From: a candidate division SR1 bacterium
Lineage (GTDB): Bacteria; Patescibacteriota; Gracilibacteria; Absconditabacterales; Absconditicoccaceae
Assembly: GCA_007115995.1 (NCBI GenBank)
Contig: SKJI01000033.1
Coordinates: 1-45,221 of the forward strand
Direction: 5' to 3'
Length of the DNA: 45,221 nt
This document shows, piece by piece, positions 11,222 to 22,899 of the stretch. The position numbers and the translations under genes were made by a program. The notes beneath the pieces were generated by a model. That model ran no database searches and had not been told where the DNA came from. It was given only the letters and a program-made list of their open reading frames with translations. Each line of letters opens with the position of its first letter. Position 1 is the first letter of the stretch.

Positions 11222-12997
11222 ATGATAAAAAAAAGAAGGAATCCTTATATACACTTATTGAGTATATTTCGACACTACACACCCAGTAAGAAAAAGTTTA
11301 TACTCATGATAGCATTTACTATCATTTCTAAAATGGTTCGACTTATAGAACCATATATTTTTGGCCAGGTTATCAACACTATCCAAGTAGAATGACAGTC
11401 ATGACTTTGAAAAATTCTACAATTTTTAGGGCTCTATGTGATTGTTTGACTGATTGGACGATGATTCCACTGGTTTGCGCGTATCCGAGAACAAACAATA
11501 CAATTTACAACAAACAAAGCATTTATGAGCGATCTATTTGCTAAAATCAATGCGCTTCCTATGGCGCGACATACCGATAATCACTCATGACAAACAATAG
11601 ATAAAGGTAGTAAAGCAACAAATGCATTGAAAAATTTTGCATGAGATATACATATGCATTTTCATGCCCTTGTTACCTGAATATGATCTGGTATCGCATT
11701 ATTTTTCATACGATGGCCGGCAGGTATTATAGTCACATGTGTTCTGATTGTAACAATTATAATAATCAATCGTTTCGATAACATTCTCCACTGATATCTT
11801 ATGAAACAAAACAAAGCAGAGCACACGGTCATGAGCACACTCTTTGATTTTTTGAGTAATAGTAAAACTATCATATCACTAAGATTCCAACATCGTGCAT
11901 TAGAAACACTACGTACCAAAATACAAGATGTCTTTCCTTTTTTTAAAAAATATATAATACTCAATGAACGAAAACGATTTTCAGCAGATATAATCTACAA
12001 ACTCTTTATTATATGAGTCATTTGATTGTATATATACACACAATTTCAAACACAAGGCATTATACTGCTTGGAACACTCACTATGCTCTGGCAATATACT
12101 GAAAGAATGCAATCAGCGTTTGATAATTTCACATGGCTCTATTGATGATTAATGGAAAAATCAACCTATCTTGCTACTGTAGACGATATACATGCAGCAT
12201 ATGATGCATTAGACAATCCACATCCACGTGTTGAGTTTGATCAACAACACCCGTTACGTATCAGTAATCTCAATTTTTCATATCGCACTGAAGGAAATAC
12301 GCAAAAAGTACTTAATAATATCGCAATCGATCTCATACCTGGGAAAAACATCGCTCTTGTGTGATCAAGCTGAAGTGGGAAAAGCACCCTGATGATGTTA
12401 TTGAGATGACTCTATGATGTCGACCATGTAGATCTATCTATAGGGGAAGAACAGTATCACAGTCTAGCACCACTCAGTCATTATGCTTCATTAATACCTC
12501 AAGACCCTGAGATTTTTGAACAAACAATCAAATACAATATCCATATGTGACTCGATATAGATGATGAAACACTGATAAAAATGTGTGACATTGCTCGCTT
12601 TAGTGAAGTGATTGCGCAACTTCCTCAATGACTTGATACAGATATCAAAGAAAAATGAGTCAATCTCAGTGGTGGACAAAAACAACGTCTTGCACTTGCA
12701 CGCTGATTACTTATGGCAAAAGAGAGTTCACTCATTCTTCTTGATGAGTCAACAAGTAGTGTAGATACACACAACGAAAAACGTATCTATGAACAAATTT
12801 TTGAACACTTTGATCATGCATGTATTGTTGCATCTATCCATAAGCTCCATTTATTGCCATACTTTGATTATATTTACGTTCTAGAACACTGAGAAATTCA
12901 AGAATCTGGGAGATTGTCAGAACTGCTTACCCTAAAAAACGGCGCACTCAATAAACTTTGGGAGACATACCATAACGATAAAGGACAGTTAATATAA
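11222..12997 (+). CDS. ABC transporter, fused permease and ATPase (exporter type)
   Basis: A 591-residue half-transporter. The N-terminal membrane domain has about six helices (starting FILMIAFTIISKMVRL) and the C-terminal ATPase carries Walker A GSSGSGKST (residues 381-389, two Gly from TGA), Q-loop SLIPQDPEIF, signature NLSGGQKQR from about residue 481, Walker B ILLDEST and switch His in ASIHK. The arrangement is that of ABCB-type exporters working as homodimers; the cargo cannot be told. Note that the switch region reads SIHK rather than the common THR. Start ATG 11222 was chosen since it opens a basic N-terminus; a TTG 69 bases upstream shares the frame. Confidence 0.94.
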
Positions 12998-13014
12998 TAA
13001 GAAATTTCACCCTC

Positions 13015-13506
13015 CTATACTAACTTATCAACAAACAACACACCATCCAAGTGATCTATTTCATGCAAGATAATTCTAGCGTTGTATCATGACGCCTTGA
13101 GCATGGTTTTTTTACCATGTAACGTCGTATATTCTACAACAATTGACGATGGTCTTTCGACTGATCACTCCACTCATGGCAATGAGAGACATCATTCCAC
13201 ATCGATATCATTCGTAGAAGCTTGTGACAAAATTACTGGATTTATCATCACATCTTCCAACGTCTGTTTAATTCTCTTTTCACCAAAACTATACTGCGTA
13301 AACGCTGCCATTCTGATCAACTGTCATACCTGTGGGGCTGCAAGTCACACTCAATCATACGCATACATCAACTCCAAAAGACACATCCCAAACTCTCTCA
13401 TCTCATCAGTAATCTTCTCTACTGGAGCAGCAATCGATCTCAAGACCGGATTTTGTGCTCATAACTCCAATGGGTATTGTTTTTTTATTGCATCAATATT
13501 AATCAT
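13015..13506 (-). CDS. def: Peptide deformylase
   Basis: A 163-residue metalloenzyme that removes the formyl group from new N-termini. All three family motifs are visible: GVGLAAPQVG (residues 52-61), EGCLSLPG with the metal-binding Cys, and HEIDHLDG with two metal-binding His and the catalytic Glu. Glycines in GVGLAAPQ and EGCLS are TGA-encoded. Convergent with the ABC transporter gene, the stops being 17 bases apart with no obvious terminator between them. Confidence 0.96.
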
Positions 13507-13699
13507 TACTGTGTCAATAAAAAGTTAAACAATTTACACCTTTCAGTATTTAATGGTATCAATATACAGAAATTTTTTGCAATTAACAGACCAAAAATAT
13601 ACAGTAGTATCGCGGCAGACAAAATCATAAGATTTCGACTTGACTCAGTAGACAACTTTTCTATCATCCAACTTACGCAAATAATTATTTGCTCTATAA

Positions 13700-13789
13700 G
13701 GAAGGATGGCAGAGCGGTTGAATGCGGCAGTCTTGAAAACTGTTGTCCCTTCACGGGGACCGTGGGTTCGAATCCCACTCCTTCCGCCA
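13700..13789 (+). tRNA. tRNA-Ser (anticodon TGA)
   Basis: A 90-base class II tRNA with a long variable arm. Acceptor stem GGAAGGA pairs with TCCTTCC, anticodon TGA at 13734-13736 lies in the loop of a GCAGT/ACTGT stem, and the T-arm GTGGGTTCGAATCCCAC is standard. CCA is encoded. It reads serine UCN codons; it is not the UGA-decoding glycine tRNA, whose anticodon would be TCA. Confidence 0.96.
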
Positions 13790-13938
13790 CTTACAAGTAA
13801 TAATGTAAGTGTTAAGGTAAAGAGATAGTCCAAATATATAATACAAGTAGGTATTCTATACATGGACACAGAATCAAATGATTCATTCGTGGAAACAAAC
13901 CCCAATCTCTGTATACCTGTTTATTCTTAATAGATTAT

Positions 13939-15528
13939 ATGTCCGTAAGAACATTTAAGAAATTAGCAAAAAAACTTATTAAAAACACTAAACCATTAAC
14001 ATTCTTAGTCATCTTTACGTACATTATTGTACAGCCAACTCAGTTTGTAATATATAACAACAAACCAAATACTGAAGTAGTGAGAGCTGCATACGAGCAG
14101 CTACTCCTCGAATCAATGAATAGCTCAAACTGAATTATCAATTTTGAAGCACTTATAGTTTGAGAAAATTGAGATACAGCAATAAATTATATTGTTGCAC
14201 CTTGAGACTCGTTATCATCTATAGCGAGAAGTTTTTGAATTTCTGTTGATGCAATCAAAGAAGCAAATAGTATTGTAGATTGAAATAGAATTAGACCATG
14301 ACAAAGACTAAGAATTATACACGATGAATGAGTAATGGTAAACATAACAAAAAATACTACTGTGAATGAATTTACTAGAAATTTCCAAATCAATCGTGAA
14401 GAATTTATGAATATGAATCATATCGATGACAGCTCTACAATAATGGAAGCGTGACGACAAGTATTTGTACCACTCAGTCAAATTGAAGCTGAGAGAAGAT
14501 GACTGATAGAAAAAGAAGATTTTGTTATGTTAGATCTCTCACAACCTGATCCACTCATCGAAGAAATACTAGAAGAGTATTATGAACTTAATGAACAACA
14601 AGCTGAAGAATATGAAGCATATCAACAAATTATCATTACAGCAGAACAAACACAAGAATATTTAGAATGACTTATTAAAGCTGAAGAGGAAGCAAGAAAA
14701 AAAGCTGAAGAAGCTAAAAAAGCTGCTGAAGAGGCAAGAAGAAAAGCTGAAGAGGCAAGAAGAAAAGCTGAAGAAGAAAGAACACTGGCTGCACAACAAG
14801 CTGCCGAAGAGGCAAGAAAAGCTGCTGAGGAAGCAAGAAGAGCTGCTGAGGAAGAAGCGAGAAGAGCGCAAGAACGCGAAGATGCTCGCCAACAAGCTCA
14901 GGCAGCACAACAAGAAGAGCAAACACAACAAGCAGTAACATGTTGAGAAAACCAATGTCCATATAATTGAAGATGTTGGACCAAACCTGATAATGCATAC
15001 TGTGTAGCAAATGATCCTCGTAACGCTTGGCTATGTAAAGATTGATATAATGAAGTAAGAGGAAGATGTGTCGCTCAAACAGCTCCTCAAGCAACAGCAA
15101 GAACATCAACTCCTGCACCTGCAAGCGCATGAACAATATTAGAACAATGGTATTTTAATCCACATAGAGTTGATGCAAATGTTTCATGACGATGACCATG
15201 ACACTGTACTGCTATGGCAGCATATTTACGGTCACAAAATCATGGCATCCGTATTAGAGATTATCGAACATGAAATGCAAGAGATTGGCTAAGAAATGCA
15301 CGTAATGCATGATTCACAGTGAATAATACTCCTGCACCATGATCATTAATGGTATCATGAACATGATATTGAGCACGATGACCTTATTGACATGTAATGT
15401 ACGTAGAATCAGTAGATCGAAATGCTGGGACAGTAGTGATTATAGATATGAATTATAGATGAAGATATATCGCAACAAAACGTGTAGAATCTATAAGTAA
15501 TGCATGATGATTTATCCATCCAAAATAA
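13939..15528 (+). CDS. Exported LysM - coiled-coil - CHAP protein, probable peptidoglycan hydrolase
   Basis: A 529-residue protein. Residues 1-40 hold a basic N-terminus and hydrophobic segment (LTFLVIFTYIIVQP). A LysM domain follows (INYIVAPGDSLSSIARSFGIS to RIRPGQRLRII), with a second, weaker LysM-like unit (TKNTTVNEFTRNF to AGRQVFVPL). Residues ~245-330 are a highly charged Ala/Glu/Arg/Lys coiled coil made of repeated EEARKKAEE-like units. A short Cys-rich stretch (CGENQC, CWTK, YCVA, LCKDG, RCVA) leads to a C-terminal CHAP amidase/endopeptidase domain with Cys423 (GHCTAMAAY) and His485 (GHVMYVES). It likely cuts peptidoglycan during division or growth; the class A PBP gene downstream fits. 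The coiled coil recalls EnvC/PcsB-type regulators. Confidence 0.88.
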
Positions 15529-15698
15529 AAAGTGATACTACCATTTCACAATTTGCATAATCATTAATATACATATATGATAATGTTATCAAAGCAACCC
15601 TATCTCAGACTCAGAAAAACTATTCTAACGATTTTATAGTCGATAAAGTTTTCACATACATGTAACTACTACTTGTGCTAAATATATATAAATATATA

Positions 15699-15853
15699 GG
15701 AAAGTCTCAAAAAGGGAGAAAGTTTTATATAATACAATTTCCCCTACATGAAGACCTTCCTCAAGGAAACTCTCTTTTACATATAATCGATTAAATACGC
15801 CGATACTTACTTGTTGTATATAAGCGTTTACAGGTAATTTATCAGAAGTTTCC
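15699..15853 (-). repeat. 155-bp-family intergenic element, copy B
   Basis: Inverted relative to copy A. It begins GGAAAGTCTCAAAAAGG and ends AGAAGTTTCC. The central ~75 bases match copy A almost perfectly, including the inner palindrome TTCCTCAAGGAA/TTCCTTGAGGAA and the segment TTTACATATAATCGATTAAA. Confidence 0.85.
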
Positions 15854-15904
15854 ATACAAATAAATATTACACTCAATTGATTATAAGGTATCTTTTAAAA
15901 AATC

Positions 15905-15918
15905 TGCTCTATAGAGCA
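15905..15918. promoter_or_regulatory. Perfect 14-base palindrome upstream of the PBP gene
   Basis: TGCTCTATAGAGCA lies 53 bases before the PBP start codon and is followed by a run of A. It could be an operator or a small hairpin; no partner protein can be named. Confidence 0.35.
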
Positions 15919-15970
15919 AAAAAGAATACAGGTTGATATTACTGTTCATATTCTTACACTTCTTTGTATC

Positions 15971-18900
15971 ATGGTAACAAGAAAACCTCTAAAATCATTT
16001 TCTAAAAGATGATTGTCAAGCAGTAACAGTTTTGCAAACATTCAATGATATAGAAAAAAACCAAAGAAAAGAAAAATTCGAAAAATCCTTATTCGATCGG
16101 GAGTTATCGTCTTTTTGATTGTATGATCAATATGAGCTGCACGATTTCACACTAATATTATCAAAAAACTACCAGACATCAGTGAAATTGAAAATTTTTC
16201 TTTTAAACAGACCTCAACAATAGTAGATAGAAATGGAGAAGTGCTCTTTAAGTTGTTTGATGAAAACAGAAGATATATAGGTTTTGATCAAATATCAGAA
16301 CACTTTATCAATGGACTAGTAGCAACTGAAGATCAAAGATTTTGGGCAAATCCTGGAGTAGATCGGAAAGGAACATTGAGAGCTTGAATAACTGATATTA
16401 CTCAATGAAAGATGCACTGATGATCAACGTTAACACAACAAATTATTAAGAATATTCTTTTGACTCCTGAGAAAAAAATCGAAAGAAAATTGAAAGAAAT
16501 GATACTTGCTCTAAGGTTATGATGACATATAAAAAATGACATAAAAACATTATATCCAAATCTTGGTAAAGAAGAACTTGATCAAAAAACAAAAGAAAGA
16601 ATAATTGAAATCTACTCAAATCTAGTGTTTTTTGGTAATAATGCATACTGAGTTGAGGCAGCAGCATTAACGTATTTTGATAAAAATGCCTCGGATCTTA
16701 CAATTCTTGAAGCAGCCATTTTAGCATGACTTCCTCAAAGTCCATCAAGGTATAATGTCTACACAAATAGATGAATTGTAATGTGAACACTACATATTAC
16801 TGACTCACAACATTGAACGCCAGTTGAAGTAACTCCTGAACTACAAGCAGCAGTTCTTGAAAAAATTGAAACAAATATCTCTGAGTCAAGATTTACTTTT
16901 AGAAGAAGCGATTCTGCAGTATTGGAATTTATGAGATGACTGCTCTCATTTAAAATAACCTTTGAATGACAAACATATCAAGTAAACTATTCACAATGAA
17001 GAAAAGATATTGTTCTTGCAAGGATGTATGAAGAGTGATATATCTCTGAAGATGAGTTCAAAGAAGCATTTATAGATGCATTTACCTATGAGTTTAATCA
17101 TGGGAGAATAGAAATAAAAGCTCCGCATTTTGTCTTTTGGATAAGAGAGTTATTGGAAGAAAAATATGATACTGAAATACTCCAAAGAGAATGACTTACT
17201 ATTACAACAACATTAGATTATGAAATCCAAAAAATGGCGGAAGAATCAATTAGAGAACATGAGCAACAACTCATCAATTTCTCTGCTGGAAATTCAGCAA
17301 TGTTATACTTAAATTCAACTAATTGAGATGTAATAGCGTATGTATGATCTAGAGATTATAACAATAGCTGAATAAGTGGACAAGTTGATATGATTCGTGC
17401 AAGAAGACAGCCATGATCTTCTATAAAACCATTTGTATTTGCTTTATGATTCATGAGATTACCACTAACAATAGATTCTCCTATATACGATATACCAATG
17501 CTTATTGATAATAATACACCACAAAATGCTGACTGATCATTTGAGTGACTCACATCTATCAAAAGAGCATTGGCTGCAAGTAGAAACATTCCAACAATAA
17601 AAATGTTCTTAGCTGCTTGATGAGAGTGACCTCTCAAAAGCATGTTATATGATATGTGAATAGAATCACTAATAATGGAACAAAACCATTACTGATATCC
17701 TCTGTCACTATGAGCAGCAGAAATAAGCATGTTAGAGTTATGAAAAGCTTATATGCATTTAAGTACATTTGGAAAACCACCTACAATAAATCCAATTCTT
17801 GAAATTAGATCTGCTGATTGAAGTATATTATTTAGAAGACAAACAACATATGAAAATGAAGTTATTCCAGCTTGAGTTGCATATCTCATTCGAGATATCT
17901 TGTCTGATAAGTGAAATTTACCGTCAAGTTGGGTAAATAATTTTAACTATCCAGGAATTACCTTTGCTATTAAATCTTGAACATCAAATGTAGTAAGGTG
18001 AGAGAGTATTCTTCCTAGAGATTGACGATTGGCTGCATATACACCAGAAAGAGTACTGATAAACTGGTCTTGAAATACTGATTGATCTGCAATGAGAAGA
18101 GATGCATTTTGATGATGGCTCAATGCACCAATTCGAAGATCATTTATGAGAAAAGTTGAACAACATGGTGATATACAAAATAATATTCCACAACAAAGAG
18201 ATGTCAGATCTGTAAGTATTTCAACTATTTCATGAAAACTTGCAAGTGCAGAAACACCATTAGCATTCACTCAGCAGTCTATTGGATATATCAATTCATT
18301 ACCAACCCAAGTTGATAATCACGTTACTAGTATAGACATTGATATGCTCTGTAGATGACTACCAAGTGAACTCACCCCTGAAGAAGATATCCAAAGAGCA
18401 TTTATTATAAATCCAGAATCTATTCTTCCTGATAGACGTGATCAAGAGGATATTCTAGAACGATGGAGAGAAGAAGGATTAGAAATTATGGCAAATGAAT
18501 TAGATGAAATTATACTACTAGAAGAAATAAGCTGAGTATGTGAAGAAAGAGAACTTATTGCAGAAATGTGAGAGATTAGTATTGAAATTATGCACCCAAT
18601 GAGTGGAGAAAATATAGCAAGAGATTTTTCGCTACGACATCAAGCCAGATCACCTTTTATCATTTCTACACTCAGAGTATTTTTATGAAATATAGAATTA
18701 AGAAGCATTGACTATAACAGAGCATGAACTATTACAGATATTGTTAGCATAAAAATTCCAGATGAAATTCCGACATGAACATATCCACTGAGAATAGTTG
18801 TTTCTGATGATAAATGATTTACAGAAACAAAAGAAATACAAATAAGACTGATAAATAATGATGAAAACCCTCCACTCTTTTTAGCAGATAGACTGAGAAT

Positions 18901-19114
18901 TTCAGAAAAAGATAATGGGTATGAAATCACTTTACTCTTTAGAGATAATGAGAGTCGTGTTACATCATGAAGCATTACACGCTGAGAAGAACTACTCCAT
19001 ACAGTCAATAACGAAATTTCTGTCTTTACTGTAGAGAGCTTGGAGGAAATAGAATATACAGTTTCAGATATAGCATGAAATATAGCTACATGAGAAATAG
19101 TTCTCCAAAGATAA
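15971..19114 (+). CDS. Class A penicillin-binding protein (transglycosylase-transpeptidase)
   Basis: A 1047-residue bifunctional peptidoglycan synthase. Order: a basic cytoplasmic tail, one membrane helix (about residues 43-58), a GT51 transglycosylase domain with catalytic Glu120 in ATEDQRFW and the GGSTLTQQIIKN motif, a transpeptidase with active-site Ser483 in GSSIKP and KSGTSN at residues 668-673, and a C-terminal extension of ~250 residues with Ig-like repeats (SGENIARDF, IPTGTYPLRIVVSDDKG, ESLEEIEYTVSDIAGN). The family is usually 650-850 residues, so the tail is long and is probably outside the cell. RRQPGSSIK replaces the common xxPGSTxK, still a valid active site. It follows the LysM-CHAP gene after a spacer with repeat B. 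Confidence 0.95.
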
Positions 19115-19135
19115 AGTAACAGGACATAATCCTTA

Positions 19136-19927
19136 TTAAATTGATTTTTCTAAGACTAAAAATGTATTTCTTGATTTAAACCATGCACACGAACCATCAA
19201 TAAGCGTTCAGTCTTGCTGAACATATCATGCTTTTTTAATAACAAATCATGTGGATTGGACAAGATGTACAAGCTCAGTTAATGTAAAAATATGATACAT
19301 TCTCTGATACTGCTTTTTAGTATGAGAGAAGTTTTTATCTTTTCGAGAAATCATAATATCATTTCGTGACCATCATTGTTTAAATCGCGATCTTCATACT
19401 GCTGCTATACAAGCATCTCGATATTGTTGCACAAATCGTTGTGAGAAAGACCAATTTACTAGTATAGCTTGTCATCACCATTTCAATGCTTTATAGATAG
19501 CATAAAGCAAAGCCTGATGCTCTTTTTTTCATTTAATATGTTGTATTGAAGCGAATGCAACAACTATATCAATACTTTCTTGTTGTGATCAAAAAAGGTA
19601 TCCATACATATCTGCGCAGACAAACTTATTTCTAGGAAACTCTTTTGATGCAACATCAATCATTCACTGTGCATTATCTACTCACACATAATTGATGCGT
19701 TCATCAACGGTTTGAATATGATGAGCAAGTCTTCCTGTCCCAGCTCATAAATCAACCAATGAGTATGTTTTTTTATTATTCTTTTTGAGATACTCTTGGA
19801 GATAATGCTTACAATAATCAACTTCTGGCCAAAACTTTTTTCTTGTATGAAAAAAATGCTCTGCTTGCTGTGAATAACATGCTTGTAGTTCTTTTTTCCA
19901 TGCATCTTTTGTATTAAACTGATTCAT
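19136..19927 (-). CDS. SAM-dependent class I methyltransferase
   Basis: A 263-residue protein with a Rossmann-type SAM site: motif I SLVDLGAGTGRLAHHI, motif II INYVGVDNAQGMID, then DIVVAFASIQHI and GGQAILVNW. The pattern best fits small-molecule or tRNA-type methyltransferases (Methyltransf_11/25 or Trm9-like); C-terminal residues RMYHIFTLTELVHLVQSTGF also occur in that group. Substrate is not known. I chose ATG 19927, eight bases after the exonuclease stop; an ATG at 20010 in the same frame would overlap that gene. Likely translated from the same transcript as the exonuclease. Confidence 0.85.
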
Positions 19928-19934
19928 ATCTCTA

Positions 19935-20927
19935 TTAAAATAAACTTTGTGCACTTTCTTCATCAACATCTTGTCACTCCCGAGATCCAAGACTCATAAA
20001 AGTTTCTTCATCTACAGTATACAACGAGCCATCAAAATGGACATTTTTGTATGCAAGTAGGTATAACACAACACCTAATGTTATCTCAACATCATTTTTG
20101 CAGTAAAGTTTAACTTTTTCTAAGAGCTTTTTATTTCATGTCGCTTTATACTGTTTGATCAGTTCAGATCACTCCATTCATGAAGCAAGAGTTTTTCAAG
20201 CTCCAATAAGAGCAGCTGCAACATTTGCCAAACTCATTCTTCTACCAGTGAGTTTATAAAACACTAAAAATGGATCCAGACTTTTTTGTTGTAAAAGAGA
20301 TATTTTTTCTGCATCATATCAACAATTTCTGAGCAGTACTGGATTATCAAATCAAATATTATTATATCAGATAATCCATCAATCAAATGCCAACAAACGA
20401 TCAGCAAGATCTCTCATAGAATCTCTATCAACATATGAATATTCTAACTGTAATGAATGATCTGCTCATGATACAATATCATATGACATTTCAAAATATG
20501 TTGGCGTTGATTGTTGTATTGTAGTTTCTATATCAAATACCAGATATGGTTTTCATCATATCGTAGAAAACTTTCACTGTTGAAACTCAACCAGTAATTG
20601 ATCTAACAAAGACTCATTACTAGAAATTGTTTTCATTGCTGACTTGTTTTTGATAAGATTGTGTACACGATCAAGTCAAGCTTTATCAAGCATAATATCA
20701 ATTTTTTCTGTCTCATCCACAAAACGAACCAATCAATCATCTAAGTGATATAGTCTCATGTATGGTTTATTCTTCTCAAACAAATACACACGACGCGCAT
20801 CTTGAAAACGATACTTCAAAAAACTCAAAAAGGTCATATGTCATTCTTTTTGCTGTAATTGACGCAAGCGGTCAAAAAATCATGTTTGTACTTGCAAAAG
20901 CTCATCAATACTCATACGTTTATACAT
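19935..20927 (-). CDS. Predicted 3'-5' exonuclease, DEDDy / RNase H-like fold
   Basis: A 330-residue protein. The N-terminal ~120 residues are unassigned and charged; from there ExoI YLVFDIETT (Asp132 and Glu134), ExoII IIGYNNIGFDNPVL, and ExoIII YCKNDVEIT (Tyr-x3-Asp) form the four acidic residues plus Tyr of DEDDy exonucleases. Related proteins are PolB-like exonucleases thought to process DNA or RNA 3' ends. The start ATG 20925-20927 has GGAG five bases before it; an internal ATG at 20759 would cut off a stretch that stays open and charged. Divergent from the spermidine-synthase-like gene. Confidence 0.82.
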
Positions 20928-21028
20928 ATCTCCATACTATCTATTGTTGTTTTTTTTGCAATCAATAGTATAAGAATTATAAGCAATCAAAAATTTTATC
21001 TTTATTTATTACTTGATAGTATCACTCT

Positions 21029-22468
21029 ATGCACGTCTTTATTCTCCTCATAGCACTCTTGGAATGATTTACTACGCTTGCAATTCAAATGATAGCATTG
21101 AGAGTTGCAGCACCAATTGTCTGATCAAGTGTTATTGTGACATCTGTGTATATTTGAATTATTTTACTAGCATTAAGCTGAGGATATTATGTGTGATGAA
21201 AAGTAGCAAGTATACACAAAAAGCATAATCTTGCTGGCATATTAGCAATATTTCTTTTTATTAGTGCCATATATTATGGAGCTATTACGTTTGGAATGCA
21301 TCAATACTTACTCAACTTTTTTCTCCACTTTACTCAAAATTATTTAGTAACATTATTTTTAACTGCAATATTATTGTTTTTTATCCCTGTATTTATTGCA
21401 GCACAGACTATACCATTACTCACTGAAATCAACACTATTCACTCCAAATGAATGGCAGCGTGAAGTATGCTTTTCTGGTCTACAATATGATCGTTTTTAT
21501 GAAGCGTGTGAACAACTATTCTTCTCTTTCCTCGTATTGGCATCATCCGAACAAGTGTACTTAGTGTTATCATTCTCCTTCTAGCATCTCTACTGAGTTT
21601 TCTGCTATATTCCACAAAATATCGCATCGCTCAGATTGTGTTATTTTTGGTGTTATCTGCATGAATTACATATTGGTGATATACTGCACATCCACGTGAT
21701 GTGTTTCGATTTGATAGTGCATATCAACAAATCATTATAGATGAATTTACTCTACAATGAGATAAAATTAGATTATTTTTGACTGATGGTGCTTTTGCAT
21801 CAGGTATTTTTACCCACACCAAAGAAAGTCCTTTCTGATATATAAGAGAAGCAGTAACTATAACAGAAAAACTACAACCAAACAATGTTTTAGTATTATG
21901 AACTGCCTGATTTACCTATCCATATGAAATTGTAACGAAATGATTTGCTCAGCATGTCGATGCAATCGATATCGACCCTGATGTATACCGAATTGCTCAA
22001 GAGCACTTCCTAGAAACTCAACTACCTGATACAATTGTATTTTATCCTCAATCTGCGAGATATTTTGTTCGTTGAGCTATACAAGAATGAAAGGGCTATG
22101 ATCTTATTTTTGTAGATGCATTCAATGGGAAGCAAATTCCAGATGAACTGATCACTCAAGAATTCTTTCAAGCAATTCAATCTATAACTAATCCATGATG
22201 AACAATTCTATTTAATATGATCCTTGATAAAGAGTTAGAAACTACACTTGCTCAAAATATACTGACAACACTCAATACAGTATTTCCTACTATTTATACA
22301 AAGAACGTCTGAACAAATCCTGATAGCCATGTCAATAACTTTATACTCTCTACTAAAGCACTAACAGACTATACTCCAACGTTTAGGGAAGGAGAAGTAT
22401 ATACCGACAATAAAAGAACGTCAGAATCCGATATTCTTTCATTTTTACAACGAGAAGTAATGAGATAA
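21029..22468 (+). CDS. Membrane-fused spermidine-synthase-like protein
   Basis: A 479-residue protein in two parts. Residues 1-~215 contain about six to seven membrane helices. The C-terminal ~250 residues form a polyamine aminopropyltransferase-like domain: VLGTAGFTYPYEI (nucleotide-binding glycine loop), HVDAIDIDPDVYRIAQEHF, and YDLIFVDAFNGKQIPDEL with the catalytic-loop acid. Fused proteins of this type are common in bacteria and often have no proven activity. No speD is in view. It could make polyamines or modify a membrane substrate; domain calls are solid, function is open. Confidence 0.85.
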
Positions 22469-22594
22469 ATATATCAATTGTCTGACAGCTTTCTTTTTAA
22501 GCTATTTCATAAAACGAGTCTTTCTAGTTTATGTCCACTAAAATCAAGGCTCAATTAAAATGTTTTGATAGAATAATTTGCAATTTTAAAAATA

Positions 22595-22632
22595 AAAAGT
22601 ATACTTTTCATACTTTTCATACTTTTAATTCT
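22595..22632. promoter_or_regulatory. Operator-like palindrome and direct repeats upstream of the AbrB-like gene
   Basis: A perfect palindrome AAAAGTATACTTTT (22595-22608) runs into two more copies of CATACTTTT, ending 14 bases before the regulator start. The layout of one dyad plus head-to-tail half-sites is what an autoregulating AbrB/MazE-type dimer could bind. This is inference from placement. Confidence 0.45.
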
Positions 22633-22645
22633 CACCAAACTTCCA

Positions 22646-22873
22646 ATGAGTGAAAATACTTGTCAGCACAAGATTGCCTTTCATAGTACGGTAACAATTG
22701 GATCTAAATGACAAATTGTCATTCCTAAAGATGCTAGAGAGGTTTTAGATTTACAACCATGAGATAAACTAGTTACTATAACCAAATGAACTATTGCATT
22801 ATGATTCATTAAAAGTGAAAATATTGAAGAGATGATGAACTATCTCAAAGATGAAATGGATAACACCAAATAA
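22646..22873 (+). CDS. AbrB/SpoVT/MazE-type DNA-binding regulator
   Basis: A 75-residue protein with the swapped-hairpin AbrB fold: TVTIGSKGQIVIPKDAREVLDLQPGDKLVTIT, then a C-terminal helix (ENIEEMMNYLKDEM). SKGQIVIPKDAR is the family's core. It is probably a dimer that binds the palindrome just upstream and controls the RND genes, whose first member starts 26 bases downstream. It could also be the antitoxin of a toxin-antitoxin pair, but no toxin follows. Confidence 0.9.
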
Positions 22874-22899
22874 TAATTTTTAGATTTTACTGTTATATA

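Larger units (their letters stand above)
15529..15970. other. 442-bp spacer before the PBP gene
   Basis: No gene is seen here. It holds repeat copy B (15699-15853) and a perfect 14-base palindrome at 15905-15918; the rest is AT-rich and probably contains the promoter of the PBP gene. Confidence 0.7.

Noticed and set aside
13700-13789. The UGA-decoding tRNA
   Set aside because: The anticodon is TGA (reads UCA, serine) and the tRNA is a class II serine type; the glycine tRNA would have TCA.
13506-13905. Minus-strand ORFs across the tRNA-Ser region (peptides with GVGFEPTVPVKG or GIRTHGPREG)
   Set aside because: These are the well-known false proteins from the reverse strand of a tRNA-Ser gene; the tRNA explains the open frame.
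14662-15136. Antisense ORFs rich in Phe, Ser and Leu
   Set aside because: They mirror the Glu/Ala/Arg coiled-coil coding region of the LysM-CHAP gene.
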